Source: CAVTWS01 sp964390555 (lineage in GTDB: Bacteria > Actinomycetota > Acidimicrobiia > Acidimicrobiales > SHLQ01). From it: a stretch of DNA of 64,000 nt. The DNA is taken from the NCBI GenBank assembly GCA_964390555.1, contig CAYMJU010000067.1:1-64000 (forward strand), in the 5' to 3' direction. Within the stretch, counting starts at the first letter, position 1. Every line of letters starts with the position of its first letter. Shown here one piece after another: positions 41,135 to 50,242 of the stretch. The notes below the pieces were generated by a model. It was not told where the DNA came from. It saw only the letters and a program-made list of their open reading frames with translations, and ran no database searches. Position numbers and translations under genes: made by a program.

Positions 41135-43669
41135 GTGGACATCGAGCAGCTGATCGCCGGCCTGACGCTGGACGAGAAGGCGGCGCTCACCGCCGGGTTC
41201 GACCTGTGGAACATCCCGGGTGTGGAGCGCCTCGGGATCCCCCAGGTCCGCGTCACCGACGGCCCGAATGGCGCGCGGGGCTCGGCCCTGCTCGGCGCGG
41301 GCAGCGTGACGGCGGCGTGCGTTCCGTGCGGGGCCGCGCTCGGCGCCACATGGGACCCGTCCCTCGTGGAAGAGGTGGGTGCGCTGATCGGCCGCGAGGC
41401 GCGCACCAAGTCGTGCCGCTTCCTCCTCGCCCCGACGATCAACCTGCACCGTTCCCCCATCGCCGGACGGAACTTCGAGTGCTACTCGGAGGACCCGTTG
41501 CTGTCGGGGAAGACCGCGGCCGGGTTCGTGCGCGGCGTGCAATCCCAGGGCGTCGCGGCCACGCCCAAGCACTACGTCGGAAACGACGCCGAGTTCGAAC
41601 GGTCCACCATGAGCTCGGACATCGACGAGCGGACCCTGCGCGAGCTGTACCTCCGCCCGTTCGAGTTGGCGGTCACCGAAGGCGGCGCCCTGGCCCTGAT
41701 GACCGGCTACAACCGGCTCCACGGCACCTTCATGACCGAGCACGCCGAGATGCTCACCGCGATCCTGCGCGACGAGTGGGGGTTCGAGGGGATCGTGATG
41801 ACCGACTGGTTCGGCCTGGGCGACACCGTCGTTTCCTCGGCCGCCGGTCTCGACCTCGAGATGCCCGGACCGAGCCGGTTCTTTGGGCAACATCTCGCCG
41901 ACGCCGTACGCGGGGGCCAGGTCCACGAGTTGCAGCTCGACACCATGGTCCGCCGCTGGCTCACCGTCCTCGACCGTCTGGCCGCGTGGAACGACGTCCC
42001 CCCGACCGAAGAGTCGATCGACCGGCCCGAGGACCGGGTGCTGGCCCGGCGCGCCGCGGCCGACGCGTGCGTGCTGCTGGCCAACGACGGCGTCCTGCCG
42101 CTCGACCCCAACGCCGGTCTGCGCGTCGCCCTGATCGGCCCGATGGCCTCTCACGTCCACATGATGGGTGGCGGCTCGGCGAACCTCTCCCCGCACTACA
42201 AGGTGTCGCTGCACCAGGTGCTGGCCGAGAGGTTGGGTGACCGGCTGGCGGTCGAGCCCGGCTGTCGCATCGACCTGTCGACCCGCCCGATCGGCGGACC
42301 TTCGCTCGCGACTCCCGACGGCGAGCACGGCGTGCGGGTGGACATCTTCGAGGGTCACCAACTCCAGGGCGATCCGGTGGCGACTGTGGTCCGGCCCGAG
42401 ACCCGCCTGTTCTTCGTCGAGACGCCGGCGCCGGGCGTCGGCCCCGAGTTCTCGTTCCGGGCCACCACCATCTTCACCCCCGATCGCAGCGGCCCCCACG
42501 TGATCACCCTCGTCGATCTCGGCCGCGCCCGGCTGTTCATCGACGGCGCCGTCGCGCTCGATTACGCCGATGCCGATCAGCCGCGCGGTGCCGAAGCGTT
42601 CGGCATGGCCAGCACCGAGCGCGAGGCACCGATCGAGTTGACCGCGGGTACGCCTATCCACTTGGTGGTCGAGTACTCATCCGAAGGCACGATGTTCCTC
42701 TATCTCGCCAAGATCGGGCTGCGCCCCGCCGCGACCGGCCGCGAGATCGACGATGCGGTCGCCGTCGCGGCCGCAGCCGACGTGGCCGTGGTGATCGTCG
42801 GCACGAGCGACGAGTGGGAGACCGAAGGCCACGACCGGGCGTCGATGGACCTGCCCGGTGCCCAAGATGAACTGGTGCGGAGAGTTGCTGCTGCCAACCC
42901 GCGCACCGTCGTGCTCGTGAACTCGGGCGCGCCCGTCACGATGCCGTGGGCCGACGACGTGGCCGCGATCGTGCAGATCTGGCTCGGCGGCCAGGAGATG
43001 GCGCCGGCCGTCGATGGCGTGCTCTTCGGCGAGGCCGAGCCGTCGGGTCGGTTGCCCACCACCATCCCGCTCCGCCTCGAGCACAACCCGACCCACAACA
43101 CGTTCCCAGGCGCGAACGACCACCACGTCTACGGCGAGGGACTGCTCATGGGGTACCGCTGGTACGACACGCGCCGGCTCCCCGTCCGCTTCCCGTTCGG
43201 CCACGGCGGCAGCTACACCACGTTCTCCTGGGGGGCGGCCAGCGTCTCGGCCGAGCGACTCGACCCCGGCGGAGCGATCACCGTCTCCATCCCGGTCACC
43301 AACACCGGCACCCGCCGCGGCGCCGAGGTCGTGCAGTGCTACGTCGCCCCGCCCCGCGGACGGCTGTCGAGGCCCGACCGGGAGCTCGCCGGCTGGACCA
43401 AGGTCTGGCTCGAACCGGGAGAGACCGCGACCGCCCACATCGAGTTGAGCGAGCGGGCCTTCGCCCACTGGGACCCCACCAGCCCCGACATCGACACCCT
43501 CGCGGCCCGTGCCGGCGGTAACCCGATGCTCACCCGGCCGGCGGACCTCCGCACCGATCCGGGCTGGTGGATCGACGCTGGCTCCTACCAGGTGGAGTTG
43601 GGAGCTTCGGTGGCCGACATCCGCCAACGCTTCCAAATCATGGCCGGCCAGCGCCGCATCGGCCCCTGA
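41135..43669 (+). CDS. Glycoside hydrolase family 3 beta-glycosidase with PA14 domain
   Basis: 844 residues, GTG at 41135 after GAGGGG. Barrel: LTLDEKAALTAGFDLWNIPG, VTDGPNGARG, TPKHYVGNDAEFER, nucleophile Asp224 in FEGIVMTDWFG. Alpha/beta sandwich from about 310; a PA14 insert at about 400-540 (FSFRATTIFTPDRSGPHV, ARLFIDGAVALDY); TSDEWETEGHDR and GGQEMAPAVDGVLFG; C-terminal fibronectin III-like domain from about 720. This four-domain plan is that of beta-glucosidases such as KmBglI type. No signal peptide. Confidence 0.95.
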   Translation: MDIEQLIAGLTLDEKAALTAGFDLWNIPGVERLGIPQVRVTDGPNGARGSALLGAGSVTAACVPCGAALGATWDPSLVEEVGALIGREARTKSCRFLLAPTINLHRSPIAGRNFECYSEDPLLSGKTAAGFVRGVQSQGVAATPKHYVGNDAEFERSTMSSDIDERTLRELYLRPFELAVTEGGALALMTGYNRLHGTFMTEHAEMLTAILRDEWGFEGIVMTDWFGLGDTVVSSAAGLDLEMPGPSRFFGQHLADAVRGGQVHELQLDTMVRRWLTVLDRLAAWNDVPPTEESIDRPEDRVLARRAAADACVLLANDGVLPLDPNAGLRVALIGPMASHVHMMGGGSANLSPHYKVSLHQVLAERLGDRLAVEPGCRIDLSTRPIGGPSLATPDGEHGVRVDIFEGHQLQGDPVATVVRPETRLFFVETPAPGVGPEFSFRATTIFTPDRSGPHVITLVDLGRARLFIDGAVALDYADADQPRGAEAFGMASTEREAPIELTAGTPIHLVVEYSSEGTMFLYLAKIGLRPAATGREIDDAVAVAAAADVAVVIVGTSDEWETEGHDRASMDLPGAQDELVRRVAAANPRTVVLVNSGAPVTMPWADDVAAIVQIWLGGQEMAPAVDGVLFGEAEPSGRLPTTIPLRLEHNPTHNTFPGANDHHVYGEGLLMGYRWYDTRRLPVRFPFGHGGSYTTFSWGAASVSAERLDPGGAITVSIPVTNTGTRRGAEVVQCYVAPPRGRLSRPDRELAGWTKVWLEPGETATAHIELSERAFAHWDPTSPDIDTLAARAGGNPMLTRPADLRTDPGWWIDAGSYQVELGASVADIRQRFQIMAGQRRIGP

Positions 43670-43702
43670 CCAACGTCGCCCCAGGGGCGATCGACGCCAC
43701 GG

Positions 43703-45373
43703 TCAGCGCTGGTCGAACCGGGCCGCCAGCATCTCGGCCACCCCTCGCCGGTCGATCTTCTGGCTGTCGAGCCACGGCATCTCGTCCTCAGCGAGCACGG
43801 CAACGTATTTCGGCACCTTGTACGAGGACAGCTCGGCGGTGAGCCGGGCCGTGACCTCGTGGGGTTCGATCGAGTAACCCGGCCGGCACACGACCGCGGC
43901 CGCGACGTCCTGGCCACGCTCGGGGTGCGAGATGCCGACGACGGCGATGTGGAGTATCTCGGGGAAAGTGACCGCGACGACCTCGACCTCGCGCGGCGAC
44001 ACGTTCGCACCTTTGGTCTTGATCGTGTCGCCGATCCGGCCGGTGAAGTACACGTGACCGTCGGCGTCATACCAGCCGCCGTCGCCGGTGTGGTACCAAC
44101 CGTCAGCGTCGAAGATCTCTGAGCGGTCGCGGCCGTGAAGGCCGAGCATCAGGCTGTACCCGCGCACGCAGATCTCACCGTGCTCACCCGGGCCGACACC
44201 GTCGCCCGTATCGGGATCGACGAGCTTGTGCTCCATGCCGGGCACCGAGCGCCCGAACGATCCCCTCTTCCCCTCCGGGAGCTCGCTGCGAGACACCTCG
44301 GCCAGGTGCGGACCGAGCGTCTCGCTCATCCCGAGCGAGCCCGCGAGCAGGTCGGGGCGGGCAGGGCGTTGCTCGACGGGCAACAACTCGGACATCTTCG
44401 AGCGGAGCTTCAGTGGCCGGTCCCAGAACGTCGGATGGTCGGCAAGCGACTTGGCCAGGTCGGGCCAGCAGATGATCTGGGTGACGCCCTCTCGTTCGAT
44501 GAGGTCAAGGGTCGGTCCGGGATCGAAGCGCTCCTCGAAGACCAGCCGGGCCCCGACGTGCATGGCGCTGATGGCGGTGTGCGACAACCCTCCCACCCAG
44601 AACAGCGGTTGGGCCGCGTACACCACGTCGTCGTCGAGGACCTCGAAGAACTGGTGCAGGTTGTGGGAATGGCTGATGAGCGTCCGGTGGGCGTGCACCA
44701 CCGCCTTGGGTGCCGCGGTGGTGCCCGACGAGAAGATCATCACGACGGGATCCGCCGGCGTCACCGACGCCTCGGCCGAGCGGAGCAGGTCCTCGCCGAG
44801 AGCCGGGGTCGACGCCCGGGCTGAGCGCAACGCGTCGTCGCCGGCCTCGGCCCAGCGGGGGACGTCGTCACCCCAGACGCGGATTCGACGCAGGAACGGA
44901 TGGCTGACAGACCACACCTCGGGATCGGGCTGGTCGGCCAGACCGTCGACCGCGGTGGCGAGGCGCTCGATGTAGTCGTTGCCGAGCAGACGGTCGACGG
45001 TGTGGAGATGGGCGACGTCGGCGATCCTCAGCGTCGCGCCCAGCTCGCGCGCCTTGCTGAACGTGTTGAGCAGCACGGCGACCCCGCCGATGCGCCCGAT
45101 TCCGAACAGATGGATCAAGAAGTCGGGTGACCCCGGGAACAGCAAACCCACGTGGGTGCCCTTGGTGACACCGGCGGCCAGCAACCCACGTGCGAGCTCG
45201 GCCGACGAGCGCTCGAGCTGGGCATAGGTGAGTCGAACGTCGCCGCGAACCGCTACCTCCCGGTCGCCGAAGCGCTCGGCCAGCGACCGGACGAACGCGC
45301 CCGCGGTCGGCTCGTGATCCGGGAACGACACCGATCGACCCGCCGGCGAGGGCACTCGGCCCGTCCCTGTCAT
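43703..45373 (-). CDS. AMP-forming acyl-CoA synthetase
   Basis: 556 residues. P-loop variant MIFSSGTTAAPKAVVH, LGMSET (A5 region), WYHTGDGGWYDADGH (A7), RIGDTIKTKGANVSPREVE (A8) and the A10 segment LDSQKIDRR with Lys. It activates a carboxylic acid as acyl-CoA, resembling cyclohexanecarboxylate- and steroid side-chain-type ligases. Last gene of the operon SDR-MaoC-thioesterase-ligase; 25 nt after the thioesterase. Confidence 0.9.
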   Translation of the reverse strand: MTGTGRVPSPAGRSVSFPDHEPTAGAFVRSLAERFGDREVAVRGDVRLTYAQLERSSAELARGLLAAGVTKGTHVGLLFPGSPDFLIHLFGIGRIGGVAVLLNTFSKARELGATLRIADVAHLHTVDRLLGNDYIERLATAVDGLADQPDPEVWSVSHPFLRRIRVWGDDVPRWAEAGDDALRSARASTPALGEDLLRSAEASVTPADPVVMIFSSGTTAAPKAVVHAHRTLISHSHNLHQFFEVLDDDVVYAAQPLFWVGGLSHTAISAMHVGARLVFEERFDPGPTLDLIEREGVTQIICWPDLAKSLADHPTFWDRPLKLRSKMSELLPVEQRPARPDLLAGSLGMSETLGPHLAEVSRSELPEGKRGSFGRSVPGMEHKLVDPDTGDGVGPGEHGEICVRGYSLMLGLHGRDRSEIFDADGWYHTGDGGWYDADGHVYFTGRIGDTIKTKGANVSPREVEVVAVTFPEILHIAVVGISHPERGQDVAAAVVCRPGYSIEPHEVTARLTAELSSYKVPKYVAVLAEDEMPWLDSQKIDRRGVAEMLAARFDQR

Positions 45374-45398
45374 GTCCCTCCTTCGGTCCGGTCCGGTC

Positions 45399-46202
45399 TC
45401 AACGCCGGTCGATGAGCACCGTCTTGAGCGACCGGGCGAAGCGCCCCGATCGGTCCGACATCACGCCTTCGGACTGGCCGATCCCCTGCCCGCCGGCGCG
45501 GGCCACGGCCTGGATAGCGATCCACGGGCCGTCGGGCAGGCGTAGCAGGTGGATCGTGAGGTCGGGGTTCGACGTGATGTATCCGGGCCCGAGAAGCATG
45601 GCTGCGCTCAACACGAAGTCCGACGACGCCGCCGATCGCACGGTCGGTGTCACCGGCTCGTCATCGACGAGCGACGGCCGGAAGTTCAACCACGTCGTGC
45701 CCCGACCGCCTTCGACCGCGCCGATGCGACGGGTTTCGAAGCACCGCAGGAAGTCGGGGCCCCGGAGCTGCACATCCCACGGCTCGCCCGCTTCAGGTGG
45801 CGGCGGAGCCGCGTCCTCCGGCCACGGCTCGGGGACGTCGGCGGCCGGCACCACATCGTCGTTCACCCGAAGGCGAAGTGCCGTCGCGCGAGCCACCGGC
45901 TCGCCGTCGTGGCGAACCGTCACCGCGACCGACTGGAGGCGCAGGCCGTCGCGCACGATCTCGGCGTCGACGCGCACCGGCGCCATTGGCACGCGCCTCG
46001 ACATGTCGACGGTGAGTCGGGCCAGCTGCATGGGTTGGGCGCTCGGCAGCTGCTCGACGGCCCGGGCGACGATCGCCAACACGGCGCCGCCGTGCTGATT
46101 GTCGGGCGACCATGGTCCGGTCGCCTTGTGCGTCGGCACCAGCAGCCGGCCGTCGGAGTGGAACACCGGCTCGGCATCGTCGTCGGCGGCGAAACCGCTC
46201 AT
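45399..46202 (-). CDS. Acyl-CoA thioesterase family protein (double hotdog)
   Basis: 267 residues, ATG overlapping the MaoC stop (ATGA). DNQHGGAVLAIVARAVEQL is the substrate-facing helix start of the TesB-like N-terminal hotdog; RLTVDMSRRVPMAPVRVDAE follows. C-terminal half: TTWLNFRPSLVDDEPVTP, SAASSDFVLSAAMLLG (active-site region), HLLRLPDGPWIAIQAV. It probably releases CoA from acyl-CoA or trims intermediates of the same pathway as its operon partners. Confidence 0.8.
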   Translation of the reverse strand: MSGFAADDDAEPVFHSDGRLLVPTHKATGPWSPDNQHGGAVLAIVARAVEQLPSAQPMQLARLTVDMSRRVPMAPVRVDAEIVRDGLRLQSVAVTVRHDGEPVARATALRLRVNDDVVPAADVPEPWPEDAAPPPPEAGEPWDVQLRGPDFLRCFETRRIGAVEGGRGTTWLNFRPSLVDDEPVTPTVRSAASSDFVLSAAMLLGPGYITSNPDLTIHLLRLPDGPWIAIQAVARAGGQGIGQSEGVMSDRSGRFARSLKTVLIDRR

Positions 46203-47035
46203 CGGAGCTCGGCCCGACCGTGGGCGATCACCGGCGCGCCGCCGCTGTCGGCCTCGAAGGCATACCCGCATGGGCCGGCATCGAAGACGTGCACGTTCAG
46301 CTGCTCGCCGAGGAACGTGGGCGACGAGAACCGCACGCCCAGACGCTTCACCCTGGTCGGGTCGCCCCCGGCCACCAGCTCGACGATTCCCTGGGCGCAC
46401 AACCCGAGGGTGCACAGACCGTGCAGGAACAGCCGGTCGAAACCGCTCCGGCGGGCCGAGTCGAGGTCGAAGTGGTGCGCCGACCAGTCGCCGGACACCT
46501 CGGCGTAGCGGCGGGCCATCTCGGCGTCGACCTCGACCGAGTACGTACCGACCGGGCGGTCGCGGGCCTCGGCGGGAAAGGCGTGCTCGGGCGCGGGCTG
46601 GCCGACCGGGTCGCAGTCGACCCCGAGGAACACGGTGGTCCACCACTGCTCGGCCACCGCGGCGTCGGACGCGTCGAGCACCAGGTAGTGCAGCGTCACG
46701 GCGGTGTTGCGACCGGCAGGGCGGGCGCCGTGGCCCTCGACCCAGATCCGCAGCGGCTCGCCGGGGACGATCGGCCGATGCAGCACCACGTCGTGCTCGC
46801 CGTGCACGCCGCCGGCGGCCGACAGCTGGAACGCGTCGGACACCAGGATGGGGCGACCCCCGTTCTGGGCGTCCCAGATCTGGGTGACGATCGCCGCCGG
46901 GGGAACCGCACGACCCGCCAGCACGGCCGGCGAGGGGTCGTTCGTCGCGGCGGCGTAGCGCCGGATCAGGTCGGCATCGAGGCACCCGTCGAATGGCCCG
47001 ACGCGCCGGCCGAGTATCACCACCGGTTCGGTCAC
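46199..47035 (-). CDS. MaoC-like dehydratase (double hotdog enoyl-CoA hydratase-like)
   Basis: 278 residues, GTG start 4 nt from the SDR stop. First half: FAS1-like hotdog (YAAATNDPSPAVLAGRAVPP). Second half carries the hydratase motif as YAEVSGDWSAHHFDLDSARR...LFLHGLC, in which Asp and His (D-x4-H) would act as catalytic pair. Such proteins hydrate enoyl-CoA in fatty-acid or steroid side-chain breakdown. Overlaps the thioesterase gene. Confidence 0.85.
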   Translation of the reverse strand: MTEPVVILGRRVGPFDGCLDADLIRRYAAATNDPSPAVLAGRAVPPAAIVTQIWDAQNGGRPILVSDAFQLSAAGGVHGEHDVVLHRPIVPGEPLRIWVEGHGARPAGRNTAVTLHYLVLDASDAAVAEQWWTTVFLGVDCDPVGQPAPEHAFPAEARDRPVGTYSVEVDAEMARRYAEVSGDWSAHHFDLDSARRSGFDRLFLHGLCTLGLCAQGIVELVAGGDPTRVKRLGVRFSSPTFLGEQLNVHVFDAGPCGYAFEADSGGAPVIAHGRAELR

Positions 47036-47039
47036 GATG

Positions 47040-47834
47040 TCACGCCTCGGCGGGCAAGCGCCCGAGCTCGCGGAGGAACGGCTGGGTCCACACGACCCGC
47101 CCGGTCATGGTGGCGGGGTCGGCGGTGCACAAGATGTGCGCGGTCTCGACGATCAGCTCGATGTCCTCGGTGTCCTCCTTGGCCAGGTCGAGGGTTCCGG
47201 CGCCGGGAGTGGCGACGGGTTTGAATGGTGCCGCGGCGTTCACGGCGATCCCGTCGGCGAACAGCTCGGCGGCGAACGACCCGGTTAGACGCCCGAGCGC
47301 CGCCTTGGCCGATCCGTAGATACCGAATCCGGCGGCGACATCGAAGTCCGAGAACGGCGGCCCCTCCGGATGGGCGCCCGCGACCGACGTGAGGTTCACG
47401 ATCCATCCCTGCCTGCGCTCGCGCATGGCGGGAATGGCGAGCTGGGTGAGGTGCATCGGCCCGAACACGTGCATCTCGAACATGAGCTTGACCCGCTTCT
47501 CGGGGAATCCGTCGAGAGGTCGGAGGAACGTGACCGCGGCGTTGTTCACCAATATGTCGGGCGAACCGACCCGCTCGACGACTTCGGCGAACATCTGCTC
47601 GCGCTCCTCGGCGCGAGAGAGGTCGGCCTTCACCGCGACCGCCGAACCGCCGGCGGCGTGGATCTCGGCCACCGTCTCCGCGAGCGAACCGAACACGCCC
47701 GGCTCGACGTCGACCGTGCGCGCCGTGAGCGCGACCGTGGCTCCCTCGGCCGCCAGACGTTGCGCGATGGCCTTGCCGAGGCCCCGGCTGGCGCCGGTGA
47801 CGAGCGCGACCTTGCCCTGGCACGAACCCGGCAT
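47040..47834 (-). CDS. Short-chain dehydrogenase/reductase (SDR)
   Basis: 264 residues, ATG at 47834 (MPGSCQGKVALVTGASRG). NAD(P) loop TGASRGLGKAIA, VNNAAVTF, catalytic Ser in NLTSVAGA, YGSAK as Tyr-x3-Lys. An Arg after the second strand (LTARTVD) suggests NADP. Extra residues around GVFGSLAETV and the long C-terminus place it with SDRs of the HSDL2/steroid-like group. First gene of the minus-strand CoA operon and divergent from the phosphotransferase. Confidence 0.88.
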   Translation of the reverse strand: MPGSCQGKVALVTGASRGLGKAIAQRLAAEGATVALTARTVDVEPGVFGSLAETVAEIHAAGGSAVAVKADLSRAEEREQMFAEVVERVGSPDILVNNAAVTFLRPLDGFPEKRVKLMFEMHVFGPMHLTQLAIPAMRERRQGWIVNLTSVAGAHPEGPPFSDFDVAAGFGIYGSAKAALGRLTGSFAAELFADGIAVNAAAPFKPVATPGAGTLDLAKEDTEDIELIVETAHILCTADPATMTGRVVWTQPFLRELGRLPAEA

Positions 47835-47868
47835 TCCTGCCCCTTCCGCGGTCCAGTAGAAAGAACCG

Positions 47869-48864
47869 ATGGTCGACATCGAGATCGGGCCAAACGTACT
47901 TCGAGAGCGGCTGGCCGCCCTCACTGCGACCGACCTCTCGCGCCTCACCGGCGGCCAATCGAGCCTCACGTACGCAGCGTCGGTGACGGTCGACGGCGTG
48001 GAGCGTCGAGTCGTCGTCAAGGTGGCACCGGCCGGTCTCGAACCGGTGCGGAATCGAGACGTGCTCCGGCAGGCCCGGATCATCGACGCTCTGCACCGGG
48101 CGGGTGCGCCGGTGCCCGAGGTGTTGTGGCAGGACGGCGGAGACCCGCCCGACGTGCCGCCGCTGTTCGTGATGTCCCTCGTCGAGGGCACCTCGTTCGA
48201 GCCCCTGTTCGACCCGGCACCGACCGACGGTTCGGCCGAACCGGCCACGGTCGTGAGCGAGCGGCTCCGCCACGCCACCGACGTGCTGGCATCGCTGCAC
48301 GCCGTCGATCCGGGCGCGATCGAGCTCGGAGAAGAACCCGTCGTCGGGATCGCACACGAGATCGATCGCTGGGTGCGGTCGCTGCAGACCGTCGACCAGA
48401 GCGCGGTCGCGGGGTGGGAACGTGTCGCCGACACGCTGCACGCGACTGCTCCGACGCCGATGCGACCGAGCGTCGTGCACGGCGACTACCGCCTCGGCAA
48501 CACGTTGGCACGGGGCGGTCGCGTGACCGCGGTGATCGATTGGGAGATCTGGTCGGTGGGCGACCCACGCACCGACCTCGGATGGTTCCTCGCCAACGCC
48601 GACCCGCGCACCTACCGCCGGCCGTCTCCCTACATCGGGCGGTTGCCGGACCCGACCGAACTCGCTGATATCTACTCCGAACGGCTCGGCCGGGCCGTCG
48701 ACGATCTTGCGTGGTTCCGGGCGCTCGCGTGTTTCAAGTCGGTGGCCATCTGGGCGCTGATCCTCAAGCACAACGCCCGCCGCGCCGACCCCGACCCGGT
48801 TGCGACGGAGATCGCCACCGTGTTGCCCGACCTGCTCGCTCGAGCGCTCGACCTGGTGCGTTGA
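47869..48864 (+). CDS. APH-like phosphotransferase family protein (acyl-CoA dehydrogenase-associated type)
   Basis: 331 residues. LTGGQSSLTYAASVTVDG forms the glycine-rich loop, VVVKVAP the ATP lysine, VVHGDYRLGN the Brenner catalytic loop (Asp) and VIDWEIWSVGDPRTDLGW the metal-binding Asp segment. This branch, often next to acyl-CoA dehydrogenases (ACAD10-type kinase domain), is thought to phosphorylate hydroxyacyl substrates. Divergent from the CoA operon, which supports a role in lipid breakdown rather than antibiotic resistance. Confidence 0.88.
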   Translation: MVDIEIGPNVLRERLAALTATDLSRLTGGQSSLTYAASVTVDGVERRVVVKVAPAGLEPVRNRDVLRQARIIDALHRAGAPVPEVLWQDGGDPPDVPPLFVMSLVEGTSFEPLFDPAPTDGSAEPATVVSERLRHATDVLASLHAVDPGAIELGEEPVVGIAHEIDRWVRSLQTVDQSAVAGWERVADTLHATAPTPMRPSVVHGDYRLGNTLARGGRVTAVIDWEIWSVGDPRTDLGWFLANADPRTYRRPSPYIGRLPDPTELADIYSERLGRAVDDLAWFRALACFKSVAIWALILKHNARRADPDPVATEIATVLPDLLARALDLVR

Positions 48865-49002
48865 GTACTCTCGTCCGGTAGGTCCCAGCGCCACGGATGC
48901 GTCCCACGCGACCTGGTCGAGTCACGAAGGACTCAGCGTCGCGCCGAGTGGGCCAACTGACGATCGAGCTCGACGGGCCGAGCCAAGAACAGGAGAGCCG
49001 AC

Positions 49003-50211
49003 ATGGGTGACGAGCCCTACTACGACCCCTACGACTTCGGGATCGACAGCGACCCCTACCCGGTCTGGAAGCGGCTCCGCGAGGAGCAGCCGCTCTATCA
49101 CAACGACAAGTACGACTTCTACGCCCTCAGCCGCTTCCACGACGTCGAGAAGGGTCTCGTCGACTGGCCGACCTACGTCTCCGGCAAGGGCACCGTGCTC
49201 GAGATGATCAAGGCCAACATCTCGATGCCGCCCGGCATGTTCATCTTCGAGGACCCGCCGCTGCACGACGCCCATCGGGCGCTGCTGTCGCGGGTGTTCA
49301 CTCCCCGCCGGGTCAACGAGATCGAGCCCATGATCCGCGAGTTCTGTGCCCGCACCCTCGATCCCAAGGTGGGCACCGGTCGCTTCGATTTCATCCACGA
49401 CCTCGGCACGCAGATGCCGATGCGCACCATCGGCCTGCTGCTCGGAATCCCCGAAGGTGACCAGGAAGCGCTCCGCGACACCACCGACGAGGGCCTCCGT
49501 CTGAAGGCGGGCGAGATGCCACCGGCACCTTCCACGTCCGAACATGCCGGCGACGTGTACGGCGACTACATCGACTGGCGGGCCCAGAACCCGTCCGACG
49601 ACCTCATGACCGAGCTCCTCAACGCCGAGTTCGAAGACGAGACCGGCACCGTCCGAAAGCTCTCCCGCCAGGAGATCCTGCTCTACATCAGCCTGCTCAA
49701 CGGCGCCGGCAACGAGACCACGGCCCGCCTGATCGGCTGGACCGGCAAGCTGCTCGCGGAACACCCCGACCAGCGCCGCGACCTCGTCGAGGACCCATCG
49801 CTCATCCCGAACGCCATCGAGGAGCTGCTTCGCTACGAGCCGCCGTCGCCGGTCCAGGCTCGCTACGTGACGAAGGATGTCGAGCACTACGGCACGACGG
49901 TTCCCGAGGGCAGCGTCATGCTCATGCTGAACGCCTCGGCGAACCGCGACCACCGGGCGTTCGAAGATCCGGACCGCTTCGATATCCGTCGAAGGATCGG
50001 CAAGCACCTCACGTTCGGGTTCGGGCTGCACTTTTGCCTCGGCGCCGCGCTGGCCCGGCTCGAGGGCCGCATCGCCCTCGAAGAGGTGCTGCGGCGGTGG
50101 CCCGAGTGGGAGATCGACTGGGACAACGCAGTCCAGGCCCGCACCTCGACCGTGCGCGGCTGGGAGTCCCTTCCCGTCCTCACCCCCGAACCCGCGACCT
50201 CGCTCCGCTGA
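49003..50211 (+). CDS. Cytochrome P450
   Basis: 402 residues, ATG after AGGAGA. I-helix NGAGNETT, ExxR in EELLR, haem loop FGFGLHFCLG with Cys345. It is closely related to the P450 at 10532-11731: both begin with YYDPYD, share FEDPP, LLSRVFTPRR, MLLGIPE, PSDDLMT and STVRGW. The two likely act on similar molecules. Converges with the monooxygenase gene. Confidence 0.95.
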   Translation: MGDEPYYDPYDFGIDSDPYPVWKRLREEQPLYHNDKYDFYALSRFHDVEKGLVDWPTYVSGKGTVLEMIKANISMPPGMFIFEDPPLHDAHRALLSRVFTPRRVNEIEPMIREFCARTLDPKVGTGRFDFIHDLGTQMPMRTIGLLLGIPEGDQEALRDTTDEGLRLKAGEMPPAPSTSEHAGDVYGDYIDWRAQNPSDDLMTELLNAEFEDETGTVRKLSRQEILLYISLLNGAGNETTARLIGWTGKLLAEHPDQRRDLVEDPSLIPNAIEELLRYEPPSPVQARYVTKDVEHYGTTVPEGSVMLMLNASANRDHRAFEDPDRFDIRRRIGKHLTFGFGLHFCLGAALARLEGRIALEEVLRRWPEWEIDWDNAVQARTSTVRGWESLPVLTPEPATSLR

Positions 50212-50242
50212 CCGCTCGCCTCCAAGAAAGACCGAACGCGGC

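Noticed and set aside
47869..48864. Aminoglycoside resistance kinase
   Set aside because: APH fold is clear, but sequence and lipid-gene context fit the acyl-CoA-associated branch instead.
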